From positions 10,717-74,716 of the forward strand of contig NZ_KI421513.1 of the NCBI RefSeq assembly GCF_000473325.1: a DNA stretch of 64,000 nucleotides, in the 5' to 3' direction. The DNA comes from Leisingera caerulea DSM 24564 (GTDB lineage Bacteria; Pseudomonadota; Alphaproteobacteria; Rhodobacterales; Rhodobacteraceae). The notes under the pieces are model-generated. The model was given only the letters and a program-made list of their open reading frames with translations, made no database searches and was not told the DNA's origin. Of the stretch, positions 22,327 to 31,263 are shown one piece after another (the first letter of the stretch is position 1; the number at the start of each line of letters is the position of its first letter). The position numbers and the translations under genes are program-made.

Positions 22327-22764
22327 ATGCCAGCCCCCTCTGCAGCCTCTTCCGCAGCCCCTGCCGCCGCGCAGGCCGGCCGCGCCCGGCCCTGGCCGCG
22401 CCCGCCTCATTGCCTGCCTGCCGCCCGCCTGCAGGAGCCGCCGGAAAATGCCCGCGTCACCGTCGCCGGCCTGGTGATCCTGCGCCAGCGCCCGGGCACC
22501 GCCAAGGGGGTCATTTTCGTCACGCTCGAGGATGAGACAGGCGTCGTCAACGTGATCGTCTGGCGCAAGATCTACGAGGCGTTCCGCCGCGCGGTGATCT
22601 CCGGGCGGCTGCTGCGCGTCACCGGGCGGCTGCAGCGGGCGCATGCGGTCACCCATGTGATTGCCGAAACGGTCGAGGACATCTCCCCCATGCTCGACCT
22701 CCTGCTGGCAGAGCAGGGCCGCCAGGGCGATCCGGCCTTTGCGGACGGCAGCGAACTGGGCTAG
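22327..22764 (+). CDS. stand-alone C-terminal OB-fold fragment of error-prone polymerase DnaE2
   Basis: Residues about 40-125 ([52 protein letters not shown], then [14 protein letters not shown]) match the OB-fold tail of DnaE2, normally at the end of a protein of over 1000 residues. The first 40 residues are a Pro/Ala-rich stretch with no likeness to polymerase. No polymerase remnant is seen upstream. It is probably a gene remnant or duplicated tail; a small nucleic-acid-binding protein is the alternative. No good ribosome site precedes the ATG. Confidence 0.65.
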   Translation: MPAPSAASSAAPAAAQAGRARPWPRPPHCLPAARLQEPPENARVTVAGLVILRQRPGTAKGVIFVTLEDETGVVNVIVWRKIYEAFRRAVISGRLLRVTGRLQRAHAVTHVIAETVEDISPMLDLLLAEQGRQGDPAFADGSELG

Positions 22765-22813
22765 GCTGCCGCCAAAGCACAAGCGCCCGGCACCGCCCGC
22801 AGCGCTGACCGCA

Positions 22814-22873
22814 GGCACGCTTACATTAGGCACGCTTACATTAGGCACGCTGACAACAGCCACGCTGACAAAG
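22814..22873. repeat. four tandem 15-bp repeats upstream of a lipoprotein gene
   Basis: Units are GGCACGCTTACATTA twice (22814-22843), GGCACGCTGACAACA and GCCACGCTGACAAAG. They end ten bases before ATG 22884. The array could influence transcription or translation of the lipoprotein and could vary in copy number by slippage. Confidence 0.8.
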
Positions 22874-22883
22874 GCATCCGGGC

Positions 22884-23414
22884 ATGACGCCACCCCTCAT
22901 CACGACCTGCCGGCGTCTCGCGCCCGCGCTGCTGCTGGCCGCCCTGGCGGCGCTGCCCGCCTGCGTTCCGCCGCCGCCCGGCGGCGATGTCACCCGCGCC
23001 GGGCGCTATGCCCCGCCCGGCGCGCCGCCCGGCACCTGCTGGAGCAAACACACCTCCCCCGCCGTGATCGAAACCGTCACCAGCCAGGTGCTGGCGGAAC
23101 CGGCTCAGCTGGACAGCAGCGGCCAGGTCATCCGCCCAGCCATTTTCCGCACCGACACCCGCCAGCAGATCGTGCAGCCGCGGCAGGAGCGCTGGTTCGA
23201 GATCCCCTGCCCCGCCAGCATGACGCCTGAGTTCATCCGCACGGTTCAGCGCGCCCTGGCCGCCCGCGGGATCTACGACGGCCCCATTCACGGCCAGATG
23301 GACTCCGCCACCCGCACGGCGGTGCAGCGCTACCAGAAGCCGCTGGGGCTGGACAGCGGCACCCTGTCGCTGGACGCCGCCCGCAAGCTGGGGCTGGTCG
23401 CAGTGGCAGGCTGA
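22884..23414 (+). CDS. lipoprotein with peptidoglycan-binding domain
   Basis: The N-terminus ends in the lipobox LAALPAC (about residues 21-27), so the protein should be lipid-anchored after a Pro-rich linker. Residues about 110-170 (MTPEFIRTVQRALAARGIYD, MDSATRTAVQRYQKPLGLDS) form a peptidoglycan-binding-1 domain. The middle part has TDTRQQIVQPRQERWFEIPC. It probably tethers the outer membrane to the cell wall or helps a hydrolase find it. Upstream 15-bp repeats abut the start. Confidence 0.85.
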   Translation: MTPPLITTCRRLAPALLLAALAALPACVPPPPGGDVTRAGRYAPPGAPPGTCWSKHTSPAVIETVTSQVLAEPAQLDSSGQVIRPAIFRTDTRQQIVQPRQERWFEIPCPASMTPEFIRTVQRALAARGIYDGPIHGQMDSATRTAVQRYQKPLGLDSGTLSLDAARKLGLVAVAG

Positions 23415-23502
23415 ACCACCCGGTTCAGTTCCCCGGTTCCCCGGCGGCCAAGCCTCTGCTAAGCTCCGCCGGACTGGGCTCCAGACGCAAAGAGACTTGG
23501 CC

Positions 23503-24171
23503 ATGCTGACAACCCGCCTGCCGGATTCCGGCTTCCTCTCCGGCGCCTCGGGCCCGCTGCGCCGGATGCTGGAGAGCCAGGCCACAGAGGTGCGCCTGCG
23601 CCAGGGGGAAGTGCTGTTTGAACAAGGCGATGCGGGCGATGCGCTTTATGCCATTGCCGAAGGCGCGCTGGAGTTCTCGGTGCTCTCCGCTTCCGGCCGC
23701 AAGCTGTCGCTCGACATGATGCGCCCCGGCGCGGTGTTCGGCGAAATCACCCTCTTTGACCCGGGCGAGCGCACCGCCACCGCCATCGCCGCCGAGCCCA
23801 GCCGGGTGCTGCGCCTGCGCAGCGGCGACGTTCTGGCCCAGATCCGCCAGCACCCGGATCTGGCCGCCGACCTGTTGCGGCTGGCCGGGCAGCGGATGCG
23901 CTGGATGAACACCCAATTGAACGAGCAGGTCTTCCTGCCGATGCCGGTGCGGCTGGCGCGCAAGCTGCTGTATCTCGCACCCGAGGGGCGCGACGGACGG
24001 GTCGCCCTGTCACAGGCGGAACTGGCTGAATTTGTCGGCGCCACCCGCGAGGCGGTGTCCAAAACCCTGGCCGCCTGGAAGCGCAACGGGCTGGTCAGCA
24101 TCAGCCGCGGCGGGGTGCAGATCCTCGACCGCACCGAACTGGCCGTGCTGGCGGAGCCGGATTCCATCTAA
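23503..24171 (+). CDS. Crp/Fnr-family transcriptional regulator
   Basis: ATG 23503 is used; a TTG two codons earlier is possible. Residues about 10-125 form a cyclic-nucleotide-binding-like beta barrel (LRQGEVLFEQGDAGDALYAI, GAVFGEITLFDPGERTAT), a dimer helix follows, and residues about 165-215 are a winged helix (LSQAELAEFVGATREAVSKT, WKRNGLVSISRGGVQI). There are no Fnr-type N-terminal cysteines, so it is not an oxygen-sensing FeS protein. The signal and targets are unknown. No operon partner is adjacent. Confidence 0.92.
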   Translation: MLTTRLPDSGFLSGASGPLRRMLESQATEVRLRQGEVLFEQGDAGDALYAIAEGALEFSVLSASGRKLSLDMMRPGAVFGEITLFDPGERTATAIAAEPSRVLRLRSGDVLAQIRQHPDLAADLLRLAGQRMRWMNTQLNEQVFLPMPVRLARKLLYLAPEGRDGRVALSQAELAEFVGATREAVSKTLAAWKRNGLVSISRGGVQILDRTELAVLAEPDSI

Positions 24172-24404
24172 CCCTGCCCGCGGCTGGCAGTTTTTGCGGA
24201 TTTCAGCACTAAAATCCGCGCACTGTAATCCCGGTCACAGAAGCCCCGGCACTGAGGCAGCATAACCGTTTCATAGACAGCCATTATCCGTTCCATCCCA
24301 ATGGCTGCCTGTCCAACAAGAGCCATGTGCCCGCCAGCACATGGCTCTTCCCTTTCCTGCCCTCCGTGCCCTCCGCGCCTGCCGCTGCCCGGCAACCGCC
24401 GCGC

Positions 24405-24455
24405 GCAAAAGTTTTCTGAAAACTTTTGCCTAAGACTTTTCAGAAAAGTCTTAGG
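24405..24455. repeat. two abutting perfect palindromes
   Basis: GCAAAAGTTTTC-T-GAAAACTTTTGC (24405-24429) shares its last base with CCTAAGACTTTTC-A-GAAAAGTCTTAGG (24429-24455). Both are perfect, with one-base centres, and share the core ACTTTT/AAAAGT. They can form a cruciform or two back-to-back hairpins. I have an impression that similar units recur in roseobacter genomes, which a genome scan would test. Confidence 0.85.
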
Positions 24456-24484
24456 CCCGGACCGCACAGCAAAGACCGGACAGC

Positions 24485-24512
24485 AAAAAGGCCGGGCAAC
24501 CGCCCGGCCTTT
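24485..24512 (-). terminator. degP terminator
   Basis: On the - strand AAAGGCCGGGC, the loop GGTT and GCCCGGCC followed by TTTTT form a perfect intrinsic terminator 34 bases after the degP stop. The + strand version also has Ts and could end Crp/Fnr transcripts. Confidence 0.88.
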
Positions 24513-24545
24513 CCGGCATAGCCTCAAGGCATCACGCGCCCCGGA

Positions 24546-25994
24546 TCACTCCGCCAGGTTCAGCGCCACAAAACGCGGCTCGCCGCCGCGGCGCACCAGC
24601 AGCAGCAGTGACTTGCGGCCTGCCTCTTTGGCTTCCTCGACCCGCGCTTCCAGATCACTGATCGAGGTGACCTTCTGCTGGCCCGCCTCGGTGATCACAT
24701 CGCCCGCGCGCAGGCCCTTCTCCCAGGCTTCCGACGTCTCATCCACCGACAGAATCGCCAGCCCCTCGACGTCTTCGCCGACATTCAGCTCGCTGCGCAT
24801 CTGCTCCGTCAGAACACCAACCGACAGCCCCAGAAGCTCTTTCTCGGTGCTGCCCGGCGCATCGCCGCTGCCGTCCGGCTGGGACGACGGCCCGCGCTCC
24901 GCATCCTCGCGGCGGCCCAGGGTCACCCGCAGGGTTTCGGTCTTGCCTTCGCGGTAGACCACAACGCGCACGGTCTTGCCGACCTCGGCGTTGCCGACCT
25001 GACGCACCAGGCTGCGGGTGTCGCGCACATCGGCGCCATCAAAACTGACGATCACATCGCCGGCCAGAACGCCCGCCTCTTTCGCGGGGCCTTCCGGAAC
25101 GTCGGTCACCAGCGCGCCGCGGGCCTTTTCCAGCCCGATCGCCTCAGCAAGGTCCGCATCCACATCCTGGATCTTCACACCCAGCCAGCCGCGGCGGGTC
25201 TCGCCGAATTCCTTCAGCTGCTCAACCACCCTGACCACCACGTTGGACGCCATCGAGAAGCCGATGCCGATGGAGCCGCCGGTGGGCGACAGGATCGCGG
25301 TATTCACCCCGACCACATCGCCGTCCATGTTGAACAGCGGTCCGCCGGAGTTGCCCCGGTTGATCGCTGCATCGGTCTGGATGTAATCGTCATAAGAGCC
25401 CGAAAGCTCGCGGTTGCGGGCCGAGACAATGCCCGCCGACAGCGAGAATCCCTGTCCCAGCGGGTTGCCCATCGCAACCACCCAGTCGCCAACGCGCGCA
25501 GTGTCGCTGTCGCCGAATTTGACAAACTTCAGCGGCGCCGGCGCCTTGACCTTCAAGAGCGCGATATCGGTGTTGGGATCGGTGCCGATCACCTCGGCCG
25601 GCAGCAGCTTCTTGGGCTGGCCTTCGCCGGGGAAGAACTCGATCTCGATCTCATCGGCGCCGTCGATCACATGGTTGTTGGTGACGATATAGCCGTCCTC
25701 GGAGATCACAAAGCCGGAGCCCAGCGCCGAGGAGCGGCGCGGCCGGTTGCCATTGCCGTTGCCGTTGCGGTCCTGGAACTCGCGGAAGAAATCCTCAAAC
25801 GGCGAGCCCTCCGGCACGATGCCCTGCGGCCCGGTGCGCCCCTCCACCACGGTGGTGGTGGTGATGTTGACAACCGACGGGCTCACCCGCTCGGCCAGCG
25901 GCGCCAGGCTCTCGGGCCGGGCCATTGCGGTTACCGCCTGCATCAGCAGGACCGCCATGCTCAGCACTGCAAGCCAGATCAGGCGCATCGTCAT
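24546..25994 (-). CDS. degP: Do-family periplasmic serine endopeptidase (DegP/HtrA)
   Basis: From ATG 25994 the protein has a signal peptide (to about residue 25), a trypsin-like domain with catalytic His108 (TNNHVI), Asp143 (NTDIALL) and Ser216 (GNSGGPLF), then two PDZ domains (about 285-370, RGWLGVKIQDVDADLAEAIG; and from 400, LLGLSVGVLTEQMR). It degrades or refolds misfolded envelope proteins. The gene follows hflK-hflC-DUF2065 in the same orientation after 290 bases, so it may be in the same regulon or have its own promoter. A terminator follows. Confidence 0.93.
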   Translation of the reverse strand: MTMRLIWLAVLSMAVLLMQAVTAMARPESLAPLAERVSPSVVNITTTTVVEGRTGPQGIVPEGSPFEDFFREFQDRNGNGNGNRPRRSSALGSGFVISEDGYIVTNNHVIDGADEIEIEFFPGEGQPKKLLPAEVIGTDPNTDIALLKVKAPAPLKFVKFGDSDTARVGDWVVAMGNPLGQGFSLSAGIVSARNRELSGSYDDYIQTDAAINRGNSGGPLFNMDGDVVGVNTAILSPTGGSIGIGFSMASNVVVRVVEQLKEFGETRRGWLGVKIQDVDADLAEAIGLEKARGALVTDVPEGPAKEAGVLAGDVIVSFDGADVRDTRSLVRQVGNAEVGKTVRVVVYREGKTETLRVTLGRREDAERGPSSQPDGSGDAPGSTEKELLGLSVGVLTEQMRSELNVGEDVEGLAILSVDETSEAWEKGLRAGDVITEAGQQKVTSISDLEARVEEAKEAGRKSLLLLVRRGGEPRFVALNLAE

Positions 25995-26285
25995 GCCCCT
26001 GCTGCCTGCCTGGCCGGAAATTGCAATTGCCTGTGGCTGCACGGAACTACTCCTTGTCCTGTCTAATTCTTGTTCTCCCCCGGCCCGGCGCAAACACCAG
26101 ACACGCCCGGGGGAGTCTTATGCACCCAATGTAGGAACTTCCGCCCCGCCCGCAACAAATGTTGCAAGGAATAAAGCGGCTGTGAGCCGGAAATCCGGCC
26201 GCAGCCGCGGGCGCAGGCCCTGATGGCGCCACCCTAGCAGGGAAAGTTTGAATTTCCGCTGAAATTCTGCGGGCGCCGCACTGCC

Positions 26286-26480
26286 TCAGAACCCAAGCAG
26301 GAAGGCCAGCCAGACCAGGATCAGCCCCAGTGCCAGCGCCGCCAGCCCGGCGTTGCGGCGCTGCTCCTCGCTCAGCATCCGCAGCATCTCCAGCAGCCGC
26401 TCCACAAGCGAAGGGGCCAGTGCGTACACCAGCCCCTCTGCAACCAGCACCAGCCCGAGAGCCAGCAGGACGAATCCCAT
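26286..26480 (-). CDS. DUF2065 (YjeT-like) small membrane protein
   Basis: The 64-residue protein has two membrane helices (MGFVLLALGLVLVAEGLVYA and NAGLAALALGLILVWLAFLL) joined by a charged LLEMLRMLSEEQRR loop, the DUF2065 pattern also found in E. coli YjeT beside hflKC. Its ATG overlaps the hflC stop (TAATG), so it is translated with HflC and may be a small subunit or modulator of the HflKC complex. That role is inferred from position. Confidence 0.9.
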   Translation of the reverse strand: MGFVLLALGLVLVAEGLVYALAPSLVERLLEMLRMLSEEQRRNAGLAALALGLILVWLAFLLGF

Positions 26481-27361
26481 TACTGCACCGCCGGCTTGCC
26501 GCCAGACGATTTCAGGTAGTTGAAGAAATCGGAATCCGGCGACAGCACCATCGAGGAGTTGCTCCCCTGCAGGGCGCCGACATAGGCGTTGAGGCTGCGG
26601 TAGAACTCAAAGAACTCCGGGTCCGCCCCATAAGCCGTGGCAAAAATCCCGTTCCGCTCGGCATCCGCTTCACCGCGGATCACCTCAGCCTCGCGTTCGG
26701 CTTCCGACACCAGCTCGACCTCGGTCCGGTCGGCCTGGGCGCGGACGCGCTGCGCCGCCTCTTCACCGCGGGCGATCTCATCCGCCGCTTCCCGCTCGCG
26801 CTCGGCGCGCATCCGGGCAAAGGTGGCTTCCAGGTTGGCCTGCGGCAGGTCGGTGCGCTTCAGCCGCACGTCGATCACCTCAAGACCCAGCTGGCGGGCC
26901 TGGGTGATCGCGCCGTTGCGGATCCGCAGCATCAGCGCGGCCCGGTCCGACGACAGGATGTCGTTGGAGCTGACAGAGCCCAGCACCTCGCGGGTTTGCG
27001 CCCGCATGATCTTGTCCAGGCGCGATTCCGCGGCACCGATGCCGCCGGCACCAACCGCCTGGCGGAAGGTATCCACATTGGCAATCCGGTAGCGCGAGAA
27101 CGCATCCACGATCAGGCGGCGGTCATCCAGCGGGGTGACTTCCAGCGGGCCGACTTCCAGGCTCAGGATGCGGTCGTCGTAACGCACAACGTTGTCGATG
27201 ACCGGCAGCTTGAACGCCAGGCCCGGCGTCTCCTTAACGTCGACCACCCGGCCAAAGCGCAGCACCAGCGCCTTTTCACGCTCGTCCACGATAAAGACCG
27301 CCGACAGCGCTGCAATGCCCAGAACCACAAGGATGGGCAGAAGAAGAGTAGATTTCCGCAT
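26480..27361 (-). CDS. hflC: HflC, SPFH-domain subunit of the FtsH-regulating complex
   Basis: The 293-aa protein has one N-terminal membrane anchor (STLLLPILVVLGIAALSAVF), then an SPFH/band-7 domain (FIVDEREKALVLRFGRVVDV, GLAFKLPVIDNVVRYDDRIL) and a long helical region with ARMRAEREREAADEIARGEE. HflC and HflK form a membrane cage around FtsH protease and regulate its activity. Start overlaps the hflK stop (ATGA). Confidence 0.97.
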   Translation of the reverse strand: MRKSTLLLPILVVLGIAALSAVFIVDEREKALVLRFGRVVDVKETPGLAFKLPVIDNVVRYDDRILSLEVGPLEVTPLDDRRLIVDAFSRYRIANVDTFRQAVGAGGIGAAESRLDKIMRAQTREVLGSVSSNDILSSDRAALMLRIRNGAITQARQLGLEVIDVRLKRTDLPQANLEATFARMRAEREREAADEIARGEEAAQRVRAQADRTEVELVSEAEREAEVIRGEADAERNGIFATAYGADPEFFEFYRSLNAYVGALQGSNSSMVLSPDSDFFNYLKSSGGKPAVQ

Positions 27362-28515
27362 CAGTTGCCCTCCTGCTGCTTGCGCAGCTCATTCAGCGGC
27401 AGATAGGGCACAACGGCCTGGCCGCCTTCGCCGGTGGTGTCATCCAGGATGATCTTGTCCACACCGCTCAGCACTTGCTCCATGGTCTCCAGGTACAGGC
27501 GTTTGCGGGTCACCTCAGGCGCCTTCTGGTATTCCTCCAGAACCGCGCTGAAGCGGCTCGCCTCACCCTGGGCTTCGTTCACCACCTGGGCGCGGTAGGC
27601 CTCGGCCTCTTCCAGCGTCTGCGCGGCCTGGCCGCGGGCGCCCGCCAGCTTGCGGTTGGCATAGGCATCGGCCTGTTTCTCAAGCCGGTCACGCTCCTGG
27701 CCTGCCGACTGCACTTCGCGGAAGGCGTCTTTCACCGGCTCTGGCGGGTCGGCGCCGTCAAAGTTCACCCGGACGATATTCACGCCGCTGTTGTAGCTGT
27801 CCAGCGTCAGCTGAATCAGTTCTTCCAGACGGGCGGTGATGGCGCCGCGGTCGCGGTTCAGGATCGGCGCCAGCTCGGACTGGGCGATGATCTCGCGCAT
27901 GGCCGATTCCGACACTGCGTTGATGGTGGTGCGCGGGTCGCGCAGGTTGAACAGGAACTGGGCCGGATCGGAGATGTTCCAGACCACCTGGAAATCCACG
28001 TCGATGATGTTTTCATCGCCGGTCAGCATCAGACCGGCCTCGCCGCCGCGCGAACCGGCGCCGATGTTCTCGGTCTGCTCGACCCGCACCGGGATCACCT
28101 CATAGGTGACCAGCGGCCAGGGGGCAAAGTTCAGGCCCGGCTGGCCGGTGTCCGAATACTCGCCCAGGAACAGTTCAACCGACTGCTCTTCCGGCTTGAC
28201 GGTATAAATGCTGGCAAAGCCCCACAGAACCGCAGCGGCAACAGCCGCCAGGCCCAGCGTGCCTTTGGTGAACAGCGGCGCGCCGCCGCCCGGGCCGCCG
28301 CGTCCGCCGCGGCCGCCGCCCTTGCCGCCGCGCCCGCCCATCAGCACGCGCAGCTGCTCCTGGCCTTTCTTCACCAGCTCGTCGATTTCGGGGATCTGAG
28401 GCTCATCCGGCTTGCGGCCGCCGCCGCCATTGTTGCCGCCGTTGTTGCCCCGGTTGCCTCCTCCGCCGCCGGAGGAGCCGCCGCCCCCCCATGGGCCACC
28501 GCTATTGCCCGCCAT
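27361..28515 (-). CDS. hflK: HflK, SPFH-domain subunit of the FtsH-regulating complex
   Basis: The start at ATG 28515 (MAGNSGGPWGGGGSSGGGGG) gives a 384-aa protein with the usual very Gly-rich cytoplasmic N-terminus, DEPQIPEIDELVKKGQEQLR, a second Gly-rich stretch, a membrane helix (LGLAAVAAAVLWGFASIYTV) and an SPFH domain (LFLGEYSDTGQPGLNFAPWP), then coiled coil. It is first in the hflK-hflC-DUF2065 operon. The upstream extension of the open frame is not supported. Confidence 0.97.
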   Translation of the reverse strand: MAGNSGGPWGGGGSSGGGGGNRGNNGGNNGGGGRKPDEPQIPEIDELVKKGQEQLRVLMGGRGGKGGGRGGRGGPGGGAPLFTKGTLGLAAVAAAVLWGFASIYTVKPEEQSVELFLGEYSDTGQPGLNFAPWPLVTYEVIPVRVEQTENIGAGSRGGEAGLMLTGDENIIDVDFQVVWNISDPAQFLFNLRDPRTTINAVSESAMREIIAQSELAPILNRDRGAITARLEELIQLTLDSYNSGVNIVRVNFDGADPPEPVKDAFREVQSAGQERDRLEKQADAYANRKLAGARGQAAQTLEEAEAYRAQVVNEAQGEASRFSAVLEEYQKAPEVTRKRLYLETMEQVLSGVDKIILDDTTGEGGQAVVPYLPLNELRKQQEGN

Positions 28516-28595
28516 TTGTCTCCTATCCGTTTGCTGCCGCCCGTGATCCTTCACGATGGGCGGCATGTGGTGTCAGTTATTGCCGGCGCCGCGTC

Positions 28596-29951
28596 TTATC
28601 TCGAGCGCACCGGAGTCTTCAGCGTTACCAACTCTTCCGACATTGTCGGGTGCACCGCAACCGTGCGGTCGAAATCTTCCTTGGTCGCGCCCATCTTTAC
28701 GGCGATTCCCGCCAGTTGGATCATCTCTCCCGCACCAGGTGCGACGATATGGCAGCCCAGCACCTTGCGGGTTTCCTTGCTGACGATCAGCTTCATCAGC
28801 ACCCGCTGCGCCCGTCCGGCAAAGCTTTGCTGCATCGGCTTGAAGGACGTCGCGTAGACCTCGACCGGTTCGCGCTCGCCGGCCTCTTCCTCGCTCAGCC
28901 CGATGGTGCCCATCTCCGGCTGGGTGAAAATCGCCGTCGGGATCAGCTCATGGTCGGGGCTGGTCGGGTTGCCCTTGAACACGGTCTCGACAAAAGCCAT
29001 CGCCTCGCGGATCGCCACCGGCGTCAGGGCCACCCGGTCGGTCACATCACCGATCGCATAGACCGACGGCACCGAGGTCTGGCTGTACTCGTCAACGACG
29101 ATTTCGCCGTTGCGGCCGCGCTCCACGCCGATCTCTTCCAGGCCCAGGTTGTCCGCATTCGGGTTGCGGCCGGTGGCATACATAACCTTGTCGAACAGGC
29201 GCTCCTGCCCGTTGGTCGATTTGACCCGGATCTTGTCCCCGTCCTGGCGCATCTCCAGCACGTTGGTGCCCAGATGCACATCAACGCCCGCCTGGCACAT
29301 CTCCTCAGAGATCAGCCCGCGCGCCTCGTCGTCAAAGCCGCGCAGGATCTGCGCACCGCGGTAGTACTGGGTGGTCTTAACGCCCAGCCCGTTCATGATA
29401 CCCGCAAACTCGCAGGCGATATAGCCGCCGCCGACGATCAGCAGGCTTTCGGGCAGCTTGTCCAGGGTGAACATCTCGTTCGAGGTGACCGCCAGCTCGC
29501 AGCCCGGGAAGTCCGGCACAGACGGCCAGCCGCCGGTGGCGATCAGGATATGCTTGGCGGTCTTGCGGGTGCCGTCGGCCAGTTCCACCGTGTGGGCATC
29601 GGCCAGCTTGGCGCGCTGGTCAAAGCTTTCGACCCCGTTGTTCTTGAGGATATTGCGGTAGACGCCTTCCAGCCGGTCCAGTTCGGCGTGCAGCTTGCCC
29701 CTGAAGGTATCCCAGTTGAAACCGCCGGGCTGGATGTCCCAGCCATAGGCCTGGGCGTCCTCCACCATGCCTGCGTATTCAGAGGCAAACACCATCAGCT
29801 TCTTCGGCACGCAGCCGCGGATCACGCAAGTGCCGCCGTAGCGGTCTTCCTCTGCCAGCGCCACCTTGGCGCCTTCCTGCGCCGCCACGCGGGCTGCCCG
29901 CACCCCGCCGGAGCCGCCGCCGATGACAAACAGATCATAATCAAAGCTCAT
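28596..29951 (-). CDS. gor: glutathione-disulfide reductase
   Basis: From ATG 29951 (MSFDYDLFVIGGGSGGVRAA) the 451-aa flavoprotein has the FAD dinucleotide motif at residues 10-15, the redox disulfide Cys42-Cys47 in GGTCVIRGCVP, an NADPH-binding domain (LLIVGGGYIACEFAGIMNGL), VYAIGDVTDRVALTPVA and the C-terminal HPTMSEELVTL with the catalytic His. It keeps glutathione reduced in the cytosol. rpiA follows upstream in the same orientation, separated by about 390 bases. Confidence 0.96.
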   Translation of the reverse strand: MSFDYDLFVIGGGSGGVRAARVAAQEGAKVALAEEDRYGGTCVIRGCVPKKLMVFASEYAGMVEDAQAYGWDIQPGGFNWDTFRGKLHAELDRLEGVYRNILKNNGVESFDQRAKLADAHTVELADGTRKTAKHILIATGGWPSVPDFPGCELAVTSNEMFTLDKLPESLLIVGGGYIACEFAGIMNGLGVKTTQYYRGAQILRGFDDEARGLISEEMCQAGVDVHLGTNVLEMRQDGDKIRVKSTNGQERLFDKVMYATGRNPNADNLGLEEIGVERGRNGEIVVDEYSQTSVPSVYAIGDVTDRVALTPVAIREAMAFVETVFKGNPTSPDHELIPTAIFTQPEMGTIGLSEEEAGEREPVEVYATSFKPMQQSFAGRAQRVLMKLIVSKETRKVLGCHIVAPGAGEMIQLAGIAVKMGATKEDFDRTVAVHPTMSEELVTLKTPVRSR

Positions 29952-30337
29952 GAATATCCGCCCTTTGCATGTCTTGTGCTGGTATCCCACAACGGAGCAC
30001 CAAACGCCATATGCCCAAGTGGGCGTTATTGCGCCGCTTTCAACCTTTTGGCGCGGATTCACGCGGGGTTGTGAACGGGATGGCCGCGGACCGGCAGGCC
30101 GCGGACGGCGCCAATCCCCTGCGCCAAGTCCGCCGAACCCGCAGAAGACGGAATCCGGCGCGAATTCCGACCTGAAATCCTGGGAGGATTTCGGTCCCGT
30201 TTCAGCCGGCCGCCTTCAATTCACCCGCCCCCGGTTTCCGCGCCGGAAACCGGGCCGGACTCCTTGCAGGAATTCGGCTTGCAGCGCGGTGGCCTTGCCC
30301 CTGAAACTGCAGGGCGCAACCTTGCTGCCCCGTCAGC
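29952..30337. other. gor-rpiA intergenic region with hairpins
   Basis: No gene is seen. CCCGGTTTCC-GCGCC-GGAAACCGGG (30230-30254) is a perfect ten-bp hairpin, and GAAATCC-TGGGA-GGATTTC lies at about 30172-30190. Neither has a convincing T-run, but either could terminate or protect rpiA mRNA. The gor promoter should lie in the first 150 bases on the - strand; I cannot pinpoint it. Confidence 0.55.
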
Positions 30338-31126
30338 TCAGTCCTGCAGGTCGGTGAACAGGTTGTCGTTCTCGACGAAATCCAGCTTGTCCTTCTCGAC
30401 GGTGCCTTCGTTGATGTCGCGCACCTCGACCCGGCCGTCGCCATAGCCGATCACCACGGTGTCGCAGATGTCGATGAACAGCCCGTTCTCGATCACCCCG
30501 GGGATCTGGTTCAGCACCAGCGCCAGCTGGCGGGCGTTGCCGATGCGGTTCAGGTGCAGGTCGAGGATATAGTTCCCCTCATCCGTCACAAACGGCGCAT
30601 CGCCGTTCATCCGCAGCGTGGTGCTGCGGCCCATCACGTCCATCGAAACCAGGGTTTCCTCGATCAGCGCCTGGCTGCTCTGCCAGCCAAAGCGCAGCAC
30701 CTCCACCGGCAGCGGGAAGGCGCCCAGCGTCTCGACCGATTTGCTGGCGTCCGCAATCACCACCATCTGATCCGAGGCCGTGGCGACGATCTTCTCCTGC
30801 AGATGCGCGCCGCCGCCGCCCTTGATCAGGTTCAGGTCGGCATCGAACTCATCGGCGCCGTCAATGGTCATATCCAGCCACTTGGCCTCATCCAGCGACA
30901 CCACGTTGATGCCCACATCGCGGGCCAGCGCGGCGGTGCGCGACGAGGTCGGCACGGCGGTGATCTTCAGCCCGTCCTTCTGCACCATCTCGCCCAGGCA
31001 GCGCACCAGCCAGGCCGCGGTGGAGCCGGTGCCCAGGCCGACCCGCATCCCGTCCTCCACCATTTCGGCCGCCCGCTTGGCAGCTACGAATTTCGCCTTG
31101 TCGATGGGCGACAGTTCTCCGGTCAT
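30338..31126 (-). CDS. rpiA: ribose-5-phosphate isomerase A
   Basis: From ATG 31126 (MTGELSPIDKAKFVAAKRAA) the 262-aa protein has GLGTGSTAAWLV (phosphate loop), ITAVPTSSRTAALARD, the catalytic DGADEFDADLNLIKGGGGAH and EKIVATASDQMVVIADASK. It interconverts ribose 5-phosphate and ribulose 5-phosphate in the pentose phosphate pathway. The frame extends upstream but homology begins near this start. Divergent from the methyltransferase gene. Confidence 0.96.
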   Translation of the reverse strand: MTGELSPIDKAKFVAAKRAAEMVEDGMRVGLGTGSTAAWLVRCLGEMVQKDGLKITAVPTSSRTAALARDVGINVVSLDEAKWLDMTIDGADEFDADLNLIKGGGGAHLQEKIVATASDQMVVIADASKSVETLGAFPLPVEVLRFGWQSSQALIEETLVSMDVMGRSTTLRMNGDAPFVTDEGNYILDLHLNRIGNARQLALVLNQIPGVIENGLFIDICDTVVIGYGDGRVEVRDINEGTVEKDKLDFVENDNLFTDLQD

Positions 31127-31263
31127 GTGTTCGGCTCCGTGAAACGCGTTTGCGGCGGTTATAGGCAGTTTGCCGCCCGTGTGCGAGAGGGGTTTTGCAG
31201 CGGCGCCCCCAACAGTGGAAATCCCGGCATTTCGCACTAGTCCTCAAGGCCTGACGGAGGGAC

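Larger units (their letters stand above)
24172..24545. other. intergenic region with paired palindromes and a terminator
   Basis: No gene is seen between the convergent Crp/Fnr and degP genes. The stretch contains the double palindrome at 24405-24455 and the degP terminator at 24485-24512. The first 200 bases show no further structure I can support. Confidence 0.6.
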
